DNA of 64,000 nt from Sediminibacterium sp. GTDB lineage: Bacteria > Bacteroidota > Bacteroidia > B-17B0 > Aurantibacillaceae. Position numbers and translations under genes: made by a program. A model generated the notes under the pieces. It was not told the origin of the DNA. It searched no databases and saw only the letters and a list, made by a program, of their open reading frames with translations. Below, piece after piece: positions 1 through 8,373 of this stretch. Positions within the stretch are counted from its first letter, which is position 1; the number at the start of each line of letters is the position of its first letter. The DNA lies in NCBI GenBank assembly GCA_030054095.1, contig JASGCO010000020.1:1-64000 (forward strand), read 5' to 3'.

Positions 1-1
1 A

Positions 2-559
2 TTATTTCAAAATCTTTGTTAATACTTCTGAAAATTCCTCATAATGAACAGGGCAACACTTCCCGGCATTTAATGTAAAAAGCCTGTACTTAAAAGAATT
101 CGTTTTCAAAAAAACTTCCACTAAATAACAATCTGATCCATTCCCCGAATATGGAGTAAAACTACCATTTCTTGTCATTGTAACTTTATTTAATACAATC
201 TTCTCAAATTTATAAAAGTCGAATTCATAAATTGTTTCCATTTTCAATTTTCTGAATGAAAATTCTTTTATCGTTACTCTCCGCTTTTTGCCATCCAGAA
301 AAATCTCCTTATTAAAATCATAACGTTTGTAGTTGTACAAAATACTACCGCCTGTAACAATTAATACAACAAGCATAAAACTCCATGCCCCGTAAATAGA
401 AAGAAAAATACTAAAAACAAAAAATCCGGTTAAAAATACCCAAACATTAAATTTACTACCCGCATTAATTTTAACAAAGGTCTTATCCCCAACTATTCTT
501 ATCCCGGAACATCGGATATTTTCAAAAACAACTAACTTTTCAAAGTAATTTTGTGTCAT
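2..559 (-). CDS. hypothetical two-TM membrane protein
   Basis: A 185-residue protein of unknown function. The ATG at 559 is preferred to a GTG at 580 because it is the first ATG and leaves a normal gap to the upstream permease gene. Two adjacent hydrophobic stretches (about residues 40-80) form a hairpin anchor, followed by a basic loop and a soluble, aromatic-rich C-terminal part of about 100 residues. This is the shape of small bacterial PH-like membrane proteins, but I do not recognise a family. It lies 25 bases downstream of the FtsX-type permease on the same strand and could be co-transcribed. The stop codon is only 2 bases from the window edge, so the gene is complete. Confidence 0.6.
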   Translation of the reverse strand: MTQNYFEKLVVFENIRCSGIRIVGDKTFVKINAGSKFNVWVFLTGFFVFSIFLSIYGAWSFMLVVLIVTGGSILYNYKRYDFNKEIFLDGKKRRVTIKEFSFRKLKMETIYEFDFYKFEKIVLNKVTMTRNGSFTPYSGNGSDCYLVEVFLKTNSFKYRLFTLNAGKCCPVHYEEFSEVLTKILK

Positions 560-584
560 TAAACTACTACTATAACACACTCCC

Positions 585-1853
585 TTAACTAAACCGTAAC
601 GTTTTAACCGGTGTTAAACGCGTTACCAATAAGGTCGGAAAAATGAGTAATACCAAACACGCCACAAGCGTCAACACATTAATCCCGATAATGTATAGCC
701 AGTTAAACTCAATGGCCACATAACCAATATAATATGTCGCACTATCGAGTTTTACAAAACGTGTAAAATACTGAAACGCGCAAAGCCCAAGCCCCGCCAG
801 ATTCCCCCAAAACATTCCCCGCCATAATAAATGAAACGCGATGTTTAAAAAAATACGGCGTACACTCACATTGCTCATCCCAAGCGATTTTACCAGCCCC
901 ACCATGTTTGTCCGTTCCAGAATAAGGATCAGCAAAGCCGTAATCATATTAATGCCCGCCACCATAATCATTAACGTAATAATAATAACACCATTTACAT
1001 CTATCATATCCAGCCAGCTGAACAGGGCGTTCTGTGAATCTACAATCGTTTCTACCCTGTACCCGTAACCAACGGTTTCTTCTGTCGCCTGCTGTGCTTC
1101 TGATAGCGTCTCAAAATGTCCTATGCTCACCTCATAACTTCCTACCTGATCGGGTGTCCAGTAATTTAAACGGCGAATCTGGTCAAGGTCTATAAACGCC
1201 AGATTACGGTCAAAATCACTAAACCCTGTATTAAAAATACCCGCTATTTTAAATTGCCGCGAACGCTGTTCAAATTTGGTGTAAACCGTACCCGTTACAC
1301 TATCCGTAACAACATGCTGTACTACAAAATACACCAGCATTTTCTTACCCAGTTCAAGCCGCATAGAAGCTGCCAGTGATTCAGAAATCAAGATAGACTG
1401 TAATGCCGAAGAATCGCCAAACGAGGGTAAAACACCGGTCTTCAGGTAGTTCTTAAGAAACCCAAAATCATAATCCGCTCCCACACCTTTTAATACAATG
1501 CCCTCATTTTCTTCTTCTGTTTTCAAAATCCCGTTTTTATACGCGATGCCCTGTATATGCGTAACGCCCGGTTGTTGCCGCAAACGGGTTAATGTGTCTT
1601 GTTGTATGCGGATGGGTTCCTGCTCCTGGCTATTATTTACCGTTGTACTGCTAATGGTAATAGCCGAATTTAAACCCGTTAACTTATTTTGGATTTCCCG
1701 CTTAAACCCAAGCATAATGCAGATGGTGAGTAACATCACCGCCATTCCCAACGCCACCGCTATGGTGCCTATTTTTACAATTGGCTTAGAGATTGTACTT
1801 TTGCTCCGTATGCCTTCTGTAATCCGGTTCGCTATAAAACGTTCTGCCGACAC
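585..1853 (-). CDS. FtsX/LolE-type ABC transporter permease
   Basis: A 422-residue inner-membrane permease of the LolC/LolE (MacB-FtsX) family, which works with an ABC ATPase in lipoprotein release or related envelope tasks. It has the N-terminal FIANRI signature, one TM helix at about residues 30-55, a periplasmic MacB-PCD-like domain, and three C-terminal TM helices in the FtsX domain. The start is chosen at a GTG (1853) because family members begin only a few residues before the FIA motif; an ATG further upstream (1898) would add 15 residues and enlarge the overlap with the divergent muramidase gene. No ATPase gene is adjacent, so the partner is encoded elsewhere. Family assignment is secure; the substrate is unknown. 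Confidence 0.85.
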   Translation of the reverse strand: MSAERFIANRITEGIRSKSTISKPIVKIGTIAVALGMAVMLLTICIMLGFKREIQNKLTGLNSAITISSTTVNNSQEQEPIRIQQDTLTRLRQQPGVTHIQGIAYKNGILKTEEENEGIVLKGVGADYDFGFLKNYLKTGVLPSFGDSSALQSILISESLAASMRLELGKKMLVYFVVQHVVTDSVTGTVYTKFEQRSRQFKIAGIFNTGFSDFDRNLAFIDLDQIRRLNYWTPDQVGSYEVSIGHFETLSEAQQATEETVGYGYRVETIVDSQNALFSWLDMIDVNGVIIITLMIMVAGINMITALLILILERTNMVGLVKSLGMSNVSVRRIFLNIAFHLLWRGMFWGNLAGLGLCAFQYFTRFVKLDSATYYIGYVAIEFNWLYIIGINVLTLVACLVLLIFPTLLVTRLTPVKTLRFS

Positions 1854-3072
1854 TTTACTTCTTAAAGAAAGTAAAAATACGCAATTCATTGTCTGCATAC
1901 TACTGCTGGTACTAAGTTTATCCCTAAAAGCGCAATCCCCCGAAATAAAAGCCTACACCAGCGTAAGCGTTGGTATAGCGCAACCTCAGGCATTTCTCCC
2001 ACTGCTTAAACAAAAACGGGTAGCGGTTGTCACCAACGTTTCCGGACAACTGAACGGAGAAAGCACGGTAGATCTATTGATTCGCACGGGTGTTAAAGTA
2101 AAAAAAGTGTTTGGACCGGAACACGGCTTCCGGGGCGATACCGAAGCAGGCGAAAAAGTAAACTCGCAAACCGATAAAAAAACAGGACTCCCCGTTATCT
2201 CCCTTTACGGCAAAAACAAAAAACCACGAAAAGAAGATTTAAAAGATATTGACGTTGTCGTTTACGACATTCAGGACATAGGCGTTCGTTTTTACACTTA
2301 CATTTCTACCATGGCTTACGTAATGGAAGCCTGCGCCGAAAATAAAAAGAGAATAATTATTATGGACCGTCCCAACCCCAACGGCTTTTACATTGACGGC
2401 CCCGTTCTGCAAAAAGAATGGAAAAGCTTTCTCGGGCTACACCCTGTTCCACTGGTGTATGGTATGACTTGCGGCGAATACGCTCAAATGATTAATGGCG
2501 AAAAATGGTTAAACAATGGCGTACAATGCCAACTAACGGTTATCCCCCTCAAAAACTACGACCGTTGCGCCACCTACGATTTACCGGTTAAACCATCGCC
2601 CAATATCCCCAACCACAACGCCGTTCTCCTCTATCCCACACTCGGACTTTTTGAAGGCAGTGTGGTCAGCATGGGCCGGGGCACTCCCTTTCCGTTTCAG
2701 GTAATCGGTTACCCTTCTTATACCACCAGCACCACCTTTAGCTTTCAGCCCAAGCCAGGCCCTTTGAGTCAAACGCCCAAATACGTTAACCAAACCTGTT
2801 ATGGCATAGACCTGCGCGAATCCGGCTTCCTGAAACAACACCCCAAAACACTGCAACTAGAGTGGCTCAAAACCATGCTAAAAGCCTGTCCACGCGACAC
2901 CTTCTTCGACAAAAACTTTAATTACCATGCCGGCAATGCCACACTAAAATCCGATTTACTGGAAGGGAAAAGCGCCGAAACCATACGTCAATCCTGGCAA
3001 AACGACATAGAAACCTTTAAAAAAATCCGCAAAAACTATTTACTGTATCCTGATGTAGATACCTGTCATTAA
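1810..3072 (+). CDS. exo-beta-N-acetylmuramidase NamZ-like (DUF1343)
   Basis: A 420-residue exported protein of the DUF1343 family, whose characterised members (NamZ) remove terminal MurNAc from peptidoglycan fragments. Family hallmarks seen: GPEHGFRGD, a VVYDIQDIGVRFYTYISTM segment, MDRPNPNG and a C-terminal YHAGNATL stretch. A hydrophobic signal segment ending in SLKAQ precedes the mature domain. The start is uncertain: the nearest in-frame ATG (1810) gives an unusually long 22-residue region before the hydrophobic core and overlaps the 5' end of the divergent permease gene by 44 bases; no other in-frame ATG, GTG or TTG lies between it and the signal core. It is likely a peptidoglycan recycling enzyme in the periplasm or at the surface. 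Confidence 0.85.
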   Translation: MPSVIRFAIKRSADTLLLKESKNTQFIVCILLLVLSLSLKAQSPEIKAYTSVSVGIAQPQAFLPLLKQKRVAVVTNVSGQLNGESTVDLLIRTGVKVKKVFGPEHGFRGDTEAGEKVNSQTDKKTGLPVISLYGKNKKPRKEDLKDIDVVVYDIQDIGVRFYTYISTMAYVMEACAENKKRIIIMDRPNPNGFYIDGPVLQKEWKSFLGLHPVPLVYGMTCGEYAQMINGEKWLNNGVQCQLTVIPLKNYDRCATYDLPVKPSPNIPNHNAVLLYPTLGLFEGSVVSMGRGTPFPFQVIGYPSYTTSTTFSFQPKPGPLSQTPKYVNQTCYGIDLRESGFLKQHPKTLQLEWLKTMLKACPRDTFFDKNFNYHAGNATLKSDLLEGKSAETIRQSWQNDIETFKKIRKNYLLYPDVDTCH

Positions 3073-3409
3073 GTTTTACAATCCCTTAGTTTTGGCGGCC
3101 GCCCCGGTCTCCCACACTGTTTCCCCTGCGCTCCCGTGGCCGGGCTCTCGCTACTCGCTTTTTGCCGGAAGAACAAACGGCAAAAGAGCTCAGACAGGCC
3201 GCTCCATCCCTGGCCGGAGGGTTAACTGCACACCATGAGTCTGATTAAATGTACATCATGAATTTTTTGCAGCAGATTTTAACTACAGAAAACAATCCGT
3301 CAAAACTACGTCCCCTGTGAATAATTATACAAAAAAAGCTGCTTTTTTAAGGCATTGCACCGCTGTAAAAACCTTAAAATACTGTAACTTTAAAACTCAT
3401 TTTTTTGAT
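3073..3409. other. intergenic region between namZ-like gene and alaS
   Basis: A 337-base gap without a convincing gene. The left half (about 3094-3221) is clearly more GC-rich than the flanking genes and contains the hairpin repeat listed separately. The right half is AT-rich and should hold the alaS promoter. A box TAACTTTA (3385-3392) differs from the Bacteroidota -7 consensus only in its last base, but its nearest upstream TTG is 27 bases away, too far for a confident call. No tRNA or other known RNA was recognised. Confidence 0.6.
3138..3221 (+). repeat. GC-rich intergenic hairpin repeat, copy 1
   Basis: An imperfect repeat with a second copy at 31478-31618. Both copies start with CCGGG followed by a CTC-GCTA block and end with GCCGCT, a C-rich run and GCCGGA(A)GGG. 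Inside this copy an 8-bp perfect stem TTTTGCCG/CGGCAAAA (3160-3167 with 3178-3185, 10-base loop) is enclosed by a GGCCGGG stem (3138-3144) pairing with CCC-T-GGCC (3208-3215). The ends are shared while the middle differs, like a REP-type or small mobile hairpin element. From memory, elements with similar ends are scattered between genes of other Bacteroidota; this was not checked by a search. Confidence 0.6.
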
Positions 3410-6082
3410 ATGGAAGCGCACAAAGTACGCCAGACTTTTTTGGATTTTTTTAAAAGCAAACAACATCAGATTGTTCCTAGTGCCCCTATGGTGGTAAAGG
3501 GCGATCCTACCTTAATGTTTAACAACAGCGGCATGGCGCCGTTTAAAGATATTTTTCTGGGCAATGCACCCATTAAATGGCCACGCGTGGCCGATACACA
3601 AAAATGCCTTCGTGTAAGCGGTAAACACAACGACCTCGAAGAAGTGGGCGTAGATACCTACCACCACACCATGTTCGAAATGCTGGGTAACTGGAGCTTT
3701 GGCGACTACTTTAAAAAAGAAGCCATCACCTGGGCCTGGGAACTACTCACCGAAGTATATAAAATAGACAAAGACCGCTTATACGTTACCGTATTTGAAG
3801 GCAGTAAAGAAGATGGACTGGACTTTGATCAGGAAGCCTACGACACCTGGAAACAGTTTATTGATCCCTCGCGCATTCTTAACGGCAACAAAAAAGACAA
3901 CTTCTGGGAAATGGGCGATACAGGTCCCTGTGGCCCTTGCACCGAAATTCATTACGATGGACGTAGTGACGAGGAGCGTAAAAAAATAGATGGTGCCACC
4001 CGCGTTAATAACGACGATCCGCAGGTAATTGAAATATGGAATAACGTATTCATGGAGTTTGAACGCCGCGCCGATGGCTCACTCATTAAACTCCCCAAAC
4101 AACACGTAGATACCGGTATGGGATTTGAACGTCTGGTACGCGTATTACAAGGCAAACAAAGTAATTACGATACCGATGTATTCAGTCCCCTCATCAACAA
4201 AATAGAAGAACTAAGCGGACACCGGTATAAACCCGAAGATGAAGAGCACCACAAAAAACAACAATTGGCCAACATTGCCATGCGTGTTATTGCCGATCAC
4301 ATCCGTACCATTTCATTTAGCATTGCCGATGGTCAGTTACCGGCCAATAACGGAGCAGGTTATGTGATCCGACGGATTCTGCGCCGAGCTATCCGCTACG
4401 GGTACCAATCCCTTAACCTTAAAGAACCGTTCATGTACCGCATTGTGCCAACACTGGCACATCAAATGGGCGATGCTTTTCCGGAACTGAATACCCAAAA
4501 ATTATTGATTGAAAAAGTAATTAAAGAAGAAGAAACCAGTTTCTACAAAACACTTGAAATAGGATTAAAACGCATTGATCAGGTATGTATTGATACAACC
4601 ACCGCCAACAAACAAGTGGTAGATGGTAAAGTTGTGTTTGAACTTTACGACACCTTTGGCTTTCCGGTAGATTTAACCAGTCTTATTGCCCGTGGTTACA
4701 AACTGAGTATTGACGAAACAGAGTTTAACCGTCACCTCGATGCACAAAAGAACCGTTCACGCGCAGCTACCGCCATGGATACCGACGATTGGGTGTACGT
4801 AGGCATGAGCCGCGAAGAAGCCGAAAAAACACAGGAAAAAGAAACAGAGTTTATTGGTTACGATGCATTAGAATGCGAAACCAAAATAGTACGCTACAGA
4901 AAAGTAAAACAAAAAAACAAAGAGCAATTCCACCTTGTATTACGCACCACGCCGTTTTATGCTGAAAGTGGCGGGCAAGTAGGCGATACAGGTACTCTTT
5001 CCAACATTAACGAACAGATTCAGATCACCGATACCAAAAAAGAGAACGGCGTTATTATACATTATTGCGACCGTTTACCTGAAAATCTGGAAGCCACGTT
5101 TATCGCCAGTGTTACTGCCGAAAAGCGACAACTGACTTGTAATAACCATAGCGCCACACACTTAATGCATGCCGCATTACGTCAGGTATTAGGCACGCAC
5201 GTTGAACAAAAAGGGAGTCTCGTAAACGACGAATACCTGCGTTTCGACTTTTCGCACTTTGCCAAAATGACACCCGAAGAACTGCAACAGGTAGAAAAAC
5301 TGGTAAACACCAAAATACGCGAAAACATTGCCGCTAAAATAGAATTAATGGCCATTGAAGACGCCAAAAAAACCGGAGCCATGGCCTTGTTCGGCGAAAA
5401 ATACGGCGATATTGTACGCGTGGTTACCTTCGACAAACATTACTCCATTGAATTATGCGGTGGTACACACGTAAAAGCCACTGGCGAAATCGGTTACTTT
5501 AAACTACAGAGCGAAAGCGCGGTAGCTGCCGGTGTGCGCCGTATCGAAGCCATCACGAGTGTAAAAGCAGAAGCCTTCTTTAATACGCAATTGCAAACCA
5601 TCGAAGAGATAAAAGGCATTTTAAAAGGCAGTAAAGACGTGATCAAAAGCGTATCCGATCTGGTTGAACAAAATGCCAGTCTGCAAAAAGAATTACAGTT
5701 GTTAATGCGTGAAAAAGCAAGAGAAATTAAAAAAGAACTCGTTGCCCGCGCCGAACAATTAAATGGCGTTACCGCTATCATCCAGAAAGTAAATTTCAAT
5801 AGCCCCGACGAATTAAAAAACCTGTTGTTCGAAATTAAAAACGAGGTCGCCAATTCGTTTACCGTAGTAGCCGGAGAAGTAAATGGCAAACCAAGCATTT
5901 CCATTGCCATCAGCGATGCACTCGTAAAAGAGAAAAACCTGAATGCAGGTGCCATTATACGTGAACTGGCAAAAGAAATTAACGGCGGCGGCGGCGGGCA
6001 GGCCTTTTATGCGCAGGCGGGTGGCACCAAACCGGAAGGAATCGAAGCGGCACTTAATAAGGCTAAAACGTATATAGTTTAA
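3410..6082 (+). CDS. alaS: alanine--tRNA ligase
   Basis: An 890-residue cytoplasmic alanyl-tRNA synthetase that charges tRNA-Ala. The ATG at 3410 begins the canonical N-terminus (MEAHKVRQTFLDFF); an upstream GTG would add 31 unsupported residues. The class II aminoacylation core occupies the first 450 residues, with motifs including GDPTLMFNNSGMAPFK and the TGPCGPC segment. The editing domain shows HSATHLMH near residue 580 and CGGTHV near residue 683, the zinc ligands of the family. The C-terminal DHHA1/C-Ala domain ends with a glycine-rich GGGGGQAFYAQAGG stretch. Length is normal for bacterial AlaRS. It is a single-copy housekeeping gene upstream of an unrelated thioredoxin-like gene. Confidence 0.98.
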   Translation: MEAHKVRQTFLDFFKSKQHQIVPSAPMVVKGDPTLMFNNSGMAPFKDIFLGNAPIKWPRVADTQKCLRVSGKHNDLEEVGVDTYHHTMFEMLGNWSFGDYFKKEAITWAWELLTEVYKIDKDRLYVTVFEGSKEDGLDFDQEAYDTWKQFIDPSRILNGNKKDNFWEMGDTGPCGPCTEIHYDGRSDEERKKIDGATRVNNDDPQVIEIWNNVFMEFERRADGSLIKLPKQHVDTGMGFERLVRVLQGKQSNYDTDVFSPLINKIEELSGHRYKPEDEEHHKKQQLANIAMRVIADHIRTISFSIADGQLPANNGAGYVIRRILRRAIRYGYQSLNLKEPFMYRIVPTLAHQMGDAFPELNTQKLLIEKVIKEEETSFYKTLEIGLKRIDQVCIDTTTANKQVVDGKVVFELYDTFGFPVDLTSLIARGYKLSIDETEFNRHLDAQKNRSRAATAMDTDDWVYVGMSREEAEKTQEKETEFIGYDALECETKIVRYRKVKQKNKEQFHLVLRTTPFYAESGGQVGDTGTLSNINEQIQITDTKKENGVIIHYCDRLPENLEATFIASVTAEKRQLTCNNHSATHLMHAALRQVLGTHVEQKGSLVNDEYLRFDFSHFAKMTPEELQQVEKLVNTKIRENIAAKIELMAIEDAKKTGAMALFGEKYGDIVRVVTFDKHYSIELCGGTHVKATGEIGYFKLQSESAVAAGVRRIEAITSVKAEAFFNTQLQTIEEIKGILKGSKDVIKSVSDLVEQNASLQKELQLLMREKAREIKKELVARAEQLNGVTAIIQKVNFNSPDELKNLLFEIKNEVANSFTVVAGEVNGKPSISIAISDALVKEKNLNAGAIIRELAKEINGGGGGQAFYAQAGGTKPEGIEAALNKAKTYIV

Positions 6083-6143
6083 CAACTTTAAACATTAGTC
6101 ATCACTTCTGACGTTTAACTTTAATAAAATAAATTTCTAACTC

Positions 6144-7334
6144 ATGAAAAAAAACATATTCGTTATAGGCTCTTTACTAAGCATGTCTTTAGGGGCACAA
6201 AACAAACACATCCAGTTTAATGAAGGCAACTTTAAAACACTGATGGAAACTGCCCGTAAAGAAAACAAACTCATCTTTATTGATGCTTACACCACCTGGT
6301 GTGGTCCATGTAAAGCCATGGCAAAAAATGTTTTTACTCAGGATAATGTGGCAGACTATTACAATGCCAACTTTATAAATGCCAAAATAGATATGGAAAA
6401 AGGCGAAGGGATACAAATTGCCAGTCAATATTCTGTAAACTGCTACCCTAACCTTTTGTTTATTGATGGCAACGGTAAACTGGTACATCGCAGCGCTGGC
6501 TATCAGCAGGGAGAAGAATTTATCAACCTCGGAAAAACAGCACGCGAAGGAAAAGAAACTTTCCCTGTTAAACGTGAAAAACTGGAATCAGAAGGCATCC
6601 AGGCTGGTAACATTGAAGAATACCTTGGATTATTGAACTCCGCCTGTATGGATGCCGCCAGTGGTTTAGATCATTATTTCTCATCCCTGAACGAACAATC
6701 ATTTTTAGAACCGGTTAACTGGAAAATTATTTCCGAAGAACGGAATGATTACAAATCACGCGAACTCCAATACCTTTACAAAAACCACAAGCAATTTGAA
6801 GAAAAATTTGGTGCAGCCGATGTGGAAAAGAAAATTGTTGGCAGTTCACTTGGGTATTTTAAAGACCTCCTGAGTCAAAATCCTGTTCCTGCCGATGCAT
6901 TGAAACAACGCCGCGAAGCTTTTAAAAAAGAACCAATGCCTTATCAGCAGCACACCTTATGGGAACTTGATCTTTCTATCGCAAAACGTACCAGTGATAC
7001 CAAACAGTTTAACACATTGCTGGTAAAAGACCTTATGACCTATTCGGGGAAAGATAGTCAACGTTTGAATCAGTACGCCTGGCAGTTTTACGAAAAAGAA
7101 ACCGATAAAGCCCTGCTTACCAAAGCTGAAGAATGGGCTAAAGTTTCGGTAGAACTGAACAAACAATATTACAACATGGATACATACGCTCATGTACTTT
7201 ATAAAAACGGTAAAGTAAAAGAAGCCGAACAAGCCGCTACAGAAGCTATTGCGTTGGCAAAAGCTGACAATATTAGCCCCGAAGAATACGGCGACACTTC
7301 CAAATTATTGGGAAAAATAAAAGCTGGAAAATAA
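6144..7334 (+). CDS. exported thioredoxin-fold protein with C-terminal helical repeats
   Basis: A 396-residue protein with an N-terminal signal peptide ending LGAQ, a thioredoxin-like domain (residues 20-130) with the redox motif W52-C-G-P-C56, and a long helical C-terminal part whose end resembles tetratricopeptide repeats. It probably acts as a periplasmic thiol reductase or isomerase of the DUF255/Thioredoxin_7 group common in Bacteroidota; the cis-Pro follows at VNCYPNLLF. It begins 61 bases after alaS and is followed by a strong intrinsic terminator, so its transcript ends there. A near-consensus -7 box (TAAATTTC, 6130-6137) lies 6 bases before the ATG. The substrate is unknown. Confidence 0.85.
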   Translation: MKKNIFVIGSLLSMSLGAQNKHIQFNEGNFKTLMETARKENKLIFIDAYTTWCGPCKAMAKNVFTQDNVADYYNANFINAKIDMEKGEGIQIASQYSVNCYPNLLFIDGNGKLVHRSAGYQQGEEFINLGKTAREGKETFPVKREKLESEGIQAGNIEEYLGLLNSACMDAASGLDHYFSSLNEQSFLEPVNWKIISEERNDYKSRELQYLYKNHKQFEEKFGAADVEKKIVGSSLGYFKDLLSQNPVPADALKQRREAFKKEPMPYQQHTLWELDLSIAKRTSDTKQFNTLLVKDLMTYSGKDSQRLNQYAWQFYEKETDKALLTKAEEWAKVSVELNKQYYNMDTYAHVLYKNGKVKEAEQAATEAIALAKADNISPEEYGDTSKLLGKIKAGK

Positions 7335-7354
7335 TTTTTATTCTACCTCACTAC

Positions 7355-7390
7355 AAGCGAAAGGAGTCTTTTTCCTTTCGCTTTTCTTTT
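7355..7390 (+). terminator. intrinsic terminator after the thioredoxin-like gene
   Basis: A perfect 11-bp stem AAGCGAAAGGA (7355-7365) / TCCTTTCGCTT (7373-7383) with a 7-base loop, followed by a T-rich tract. It lies 20 bases after the stop codon and separates alaS and the thioredoxin-like gene from the metal efflux operon. Confidence 0.9.
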
Positions 7391-7428
7391 GCAGCCCACC
7401 ATACCATTTCTCACTCACTTACACTTAA

Positions 7429-7461
7429 TTGCTATTTGTATTAAGGTTTTTACTAATTTTG
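7429..7461 (+). promoter_or_regulatory. Bacteroidota-type promoter of the metal efflux operon
   Basis: A TTG (7429-7431), a 22-base spacer, and a perfect TAnnTTTG box (TAATTTTG, 7454-7461), the -33/-7 elements of the Bacteroidota housekeeping sigma factor. The box ends only 8 bases before the ATG at 7470, so the transcript should have almost no 5' leader. It is placed right after the preceding terminator. Confidence 0.75.
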
Positions 7462-7469
7462 CAAGTGCC

Positions 7470-7871
7470 ATGAAAAAACTCGCCTTGTTTGTTTTACTGC
7501 TTAATTATCTGGCAACAGTAACGCCCGTTGGTGAGTTATTAAAAATTCCGGCACTGATAAAACATTACACAGAACACAAACAGGAAAACAACATTGATTT
7601 CCTCCACTTCATGACAGACCACTACCTGAGCGGAGACCAGAAAGATGGCGACGTTCTGGCAAAAGATGATGAAAAGAAAAACAAAGAATTGCCATTTAAA
7701 AACATCGCTTTTAATACTACCGGTCTAATTTACAATCTCTCTGATTTCGGTACTATCCTCATTACCACTCCCGATCCTGCTGAAACAGGAAATACCACGA
7801 TCTCTTACAATACAGTTTTCCATACTTCCAGTTATTTAAGCCGTATCTGGCAACCACCGCGCCTTTCGTAA
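7470..7871 (+). CDS. small exported protein heading the metal efflux operon
   Basis: A 133-residue protein of unknown function. It starts at ATG 7470, directly behind a consensus promoter. The N-terminus is hydrophobic (KKLALFVLLLNYLATVTPVGELLK) and looks like a signal or anchor. The middle is rich in His, Asp and Lys (HYTEHKQENN, FLHFMTDHYLSGDQKDGD), suitable for metal contact, and the C-terminus carries a hydroxyl-rich FHTSSYLSRIWQPPR motif. I have the impression that similar small proteins sit next to CzcA-type efflux genes in other Bacteroidota, but could not check. Position suggests a periplasmic metal chaperone or sensor; this is inference. Confidence 0.7.
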   Translation: MKKLALFVLLLNYLATVTPVGELLKIPALIKHYTEHKQENNIDFLHFMTDHYLSGDQKDGDVLAKDDEKKNKELPFKNIAFNTTGLIYNLSDFGTILITTPDPAETGNTTISYNTVFHTSSYLSRIWQPPRLS

Positions 7872-7960
7872 ACATTTGCCCCTACGGATCACTATCCTTC
7901 CGCAGGTTTCAGGTTCAACAGTTTTCAACTGTTCGTATGTTTATTTAATCATTCCCAAAA

Positions 7961-8332
7961 ATGAAGATCAAATACGTGTTTGCAACGCTTATACTTATAA
8001 GTATAATCGGCTGCAAGAAAAAAATCAGCAATATAGATTATACTGCCAACTACAGTTGTAATGCAGCCACCCCCGGCTACGACAAAGACATTGCACCATT
8101 ACTGAACAATAGCTGCGCGTTTAATGGCTGCCATAATCAAACCTCTCATAAAGCCTTTGTCACCCTGTCAGATTTCGAAAATGCCAGATCGCAATTTCTT
8201 AATAATAAAAAAGTACTCATCTCTGTTCATCACGACCCGGGCGCTTCACCCATGCCTAAAGGGAGTAAACGACTGACAGAAGAGCAAATCAGGCAATTAG
8301 TCTGCTGGACAAAAAACAATTGTCCACGTTAG
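7961..8332 (+). CDS. cytochrome-c-like lipoprotein with a CX4CH motif
   Basis: A 123-residue lipoprotein: hydrophobic leader, lipobox ending at Cys18 (SIIGC) and a run of lysines. The mature part contains CAFNGCH, a CX4CH site instead of the usual CXXCH haem-attachment motif, plus a conserved-looking SPMPKGSKRLTEEQI segment and a C-terminal CWTKNNC pair. The spacing to a distal Met (PMPKG) and the LTEEQIRQL helix resemble cytochrome c-like folds annotated in Bacteroidota. It could bind haem atypically or a metal ion. It lies 89 bases after the small exported protein and 41 bases before the efflux pump gene, in the same direction, so it is probably part of the metal efflux operon. Confidence 0.65.
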   Translation: MKIKYVFATLILISIIGCKKKISNIDYTANYSCNAATPGYDKDIAPLLNNSCAFNGCHNQTSHKAFVTLSDFENARSQFLNNKKVLISVHHDPGASPMPKGSKRLTEEQIRQLVCWTKNNCPR

Positions 8333-8373
8333 AATTTAAAATACAAAAAACTAATTCAGATACTATTTACTAT

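Noticed and set aside
3317-3409. N-terminal extension of AlaRS by 31 residues from an upstream GTG
   Set aside because: AlaRS begins with the conserved MEAHKVRQTFLDFF segment at 3410; the added residues match nothing and lie in the likely promoter region.
6083-6130. possible stem-loop after alaS (TTAAAC...GTTTAA with inner GTCA/TGAC)
   Set aside because: It needs a 4-base bulge and no clear T-tract follows, so it is not a convincing terminator.
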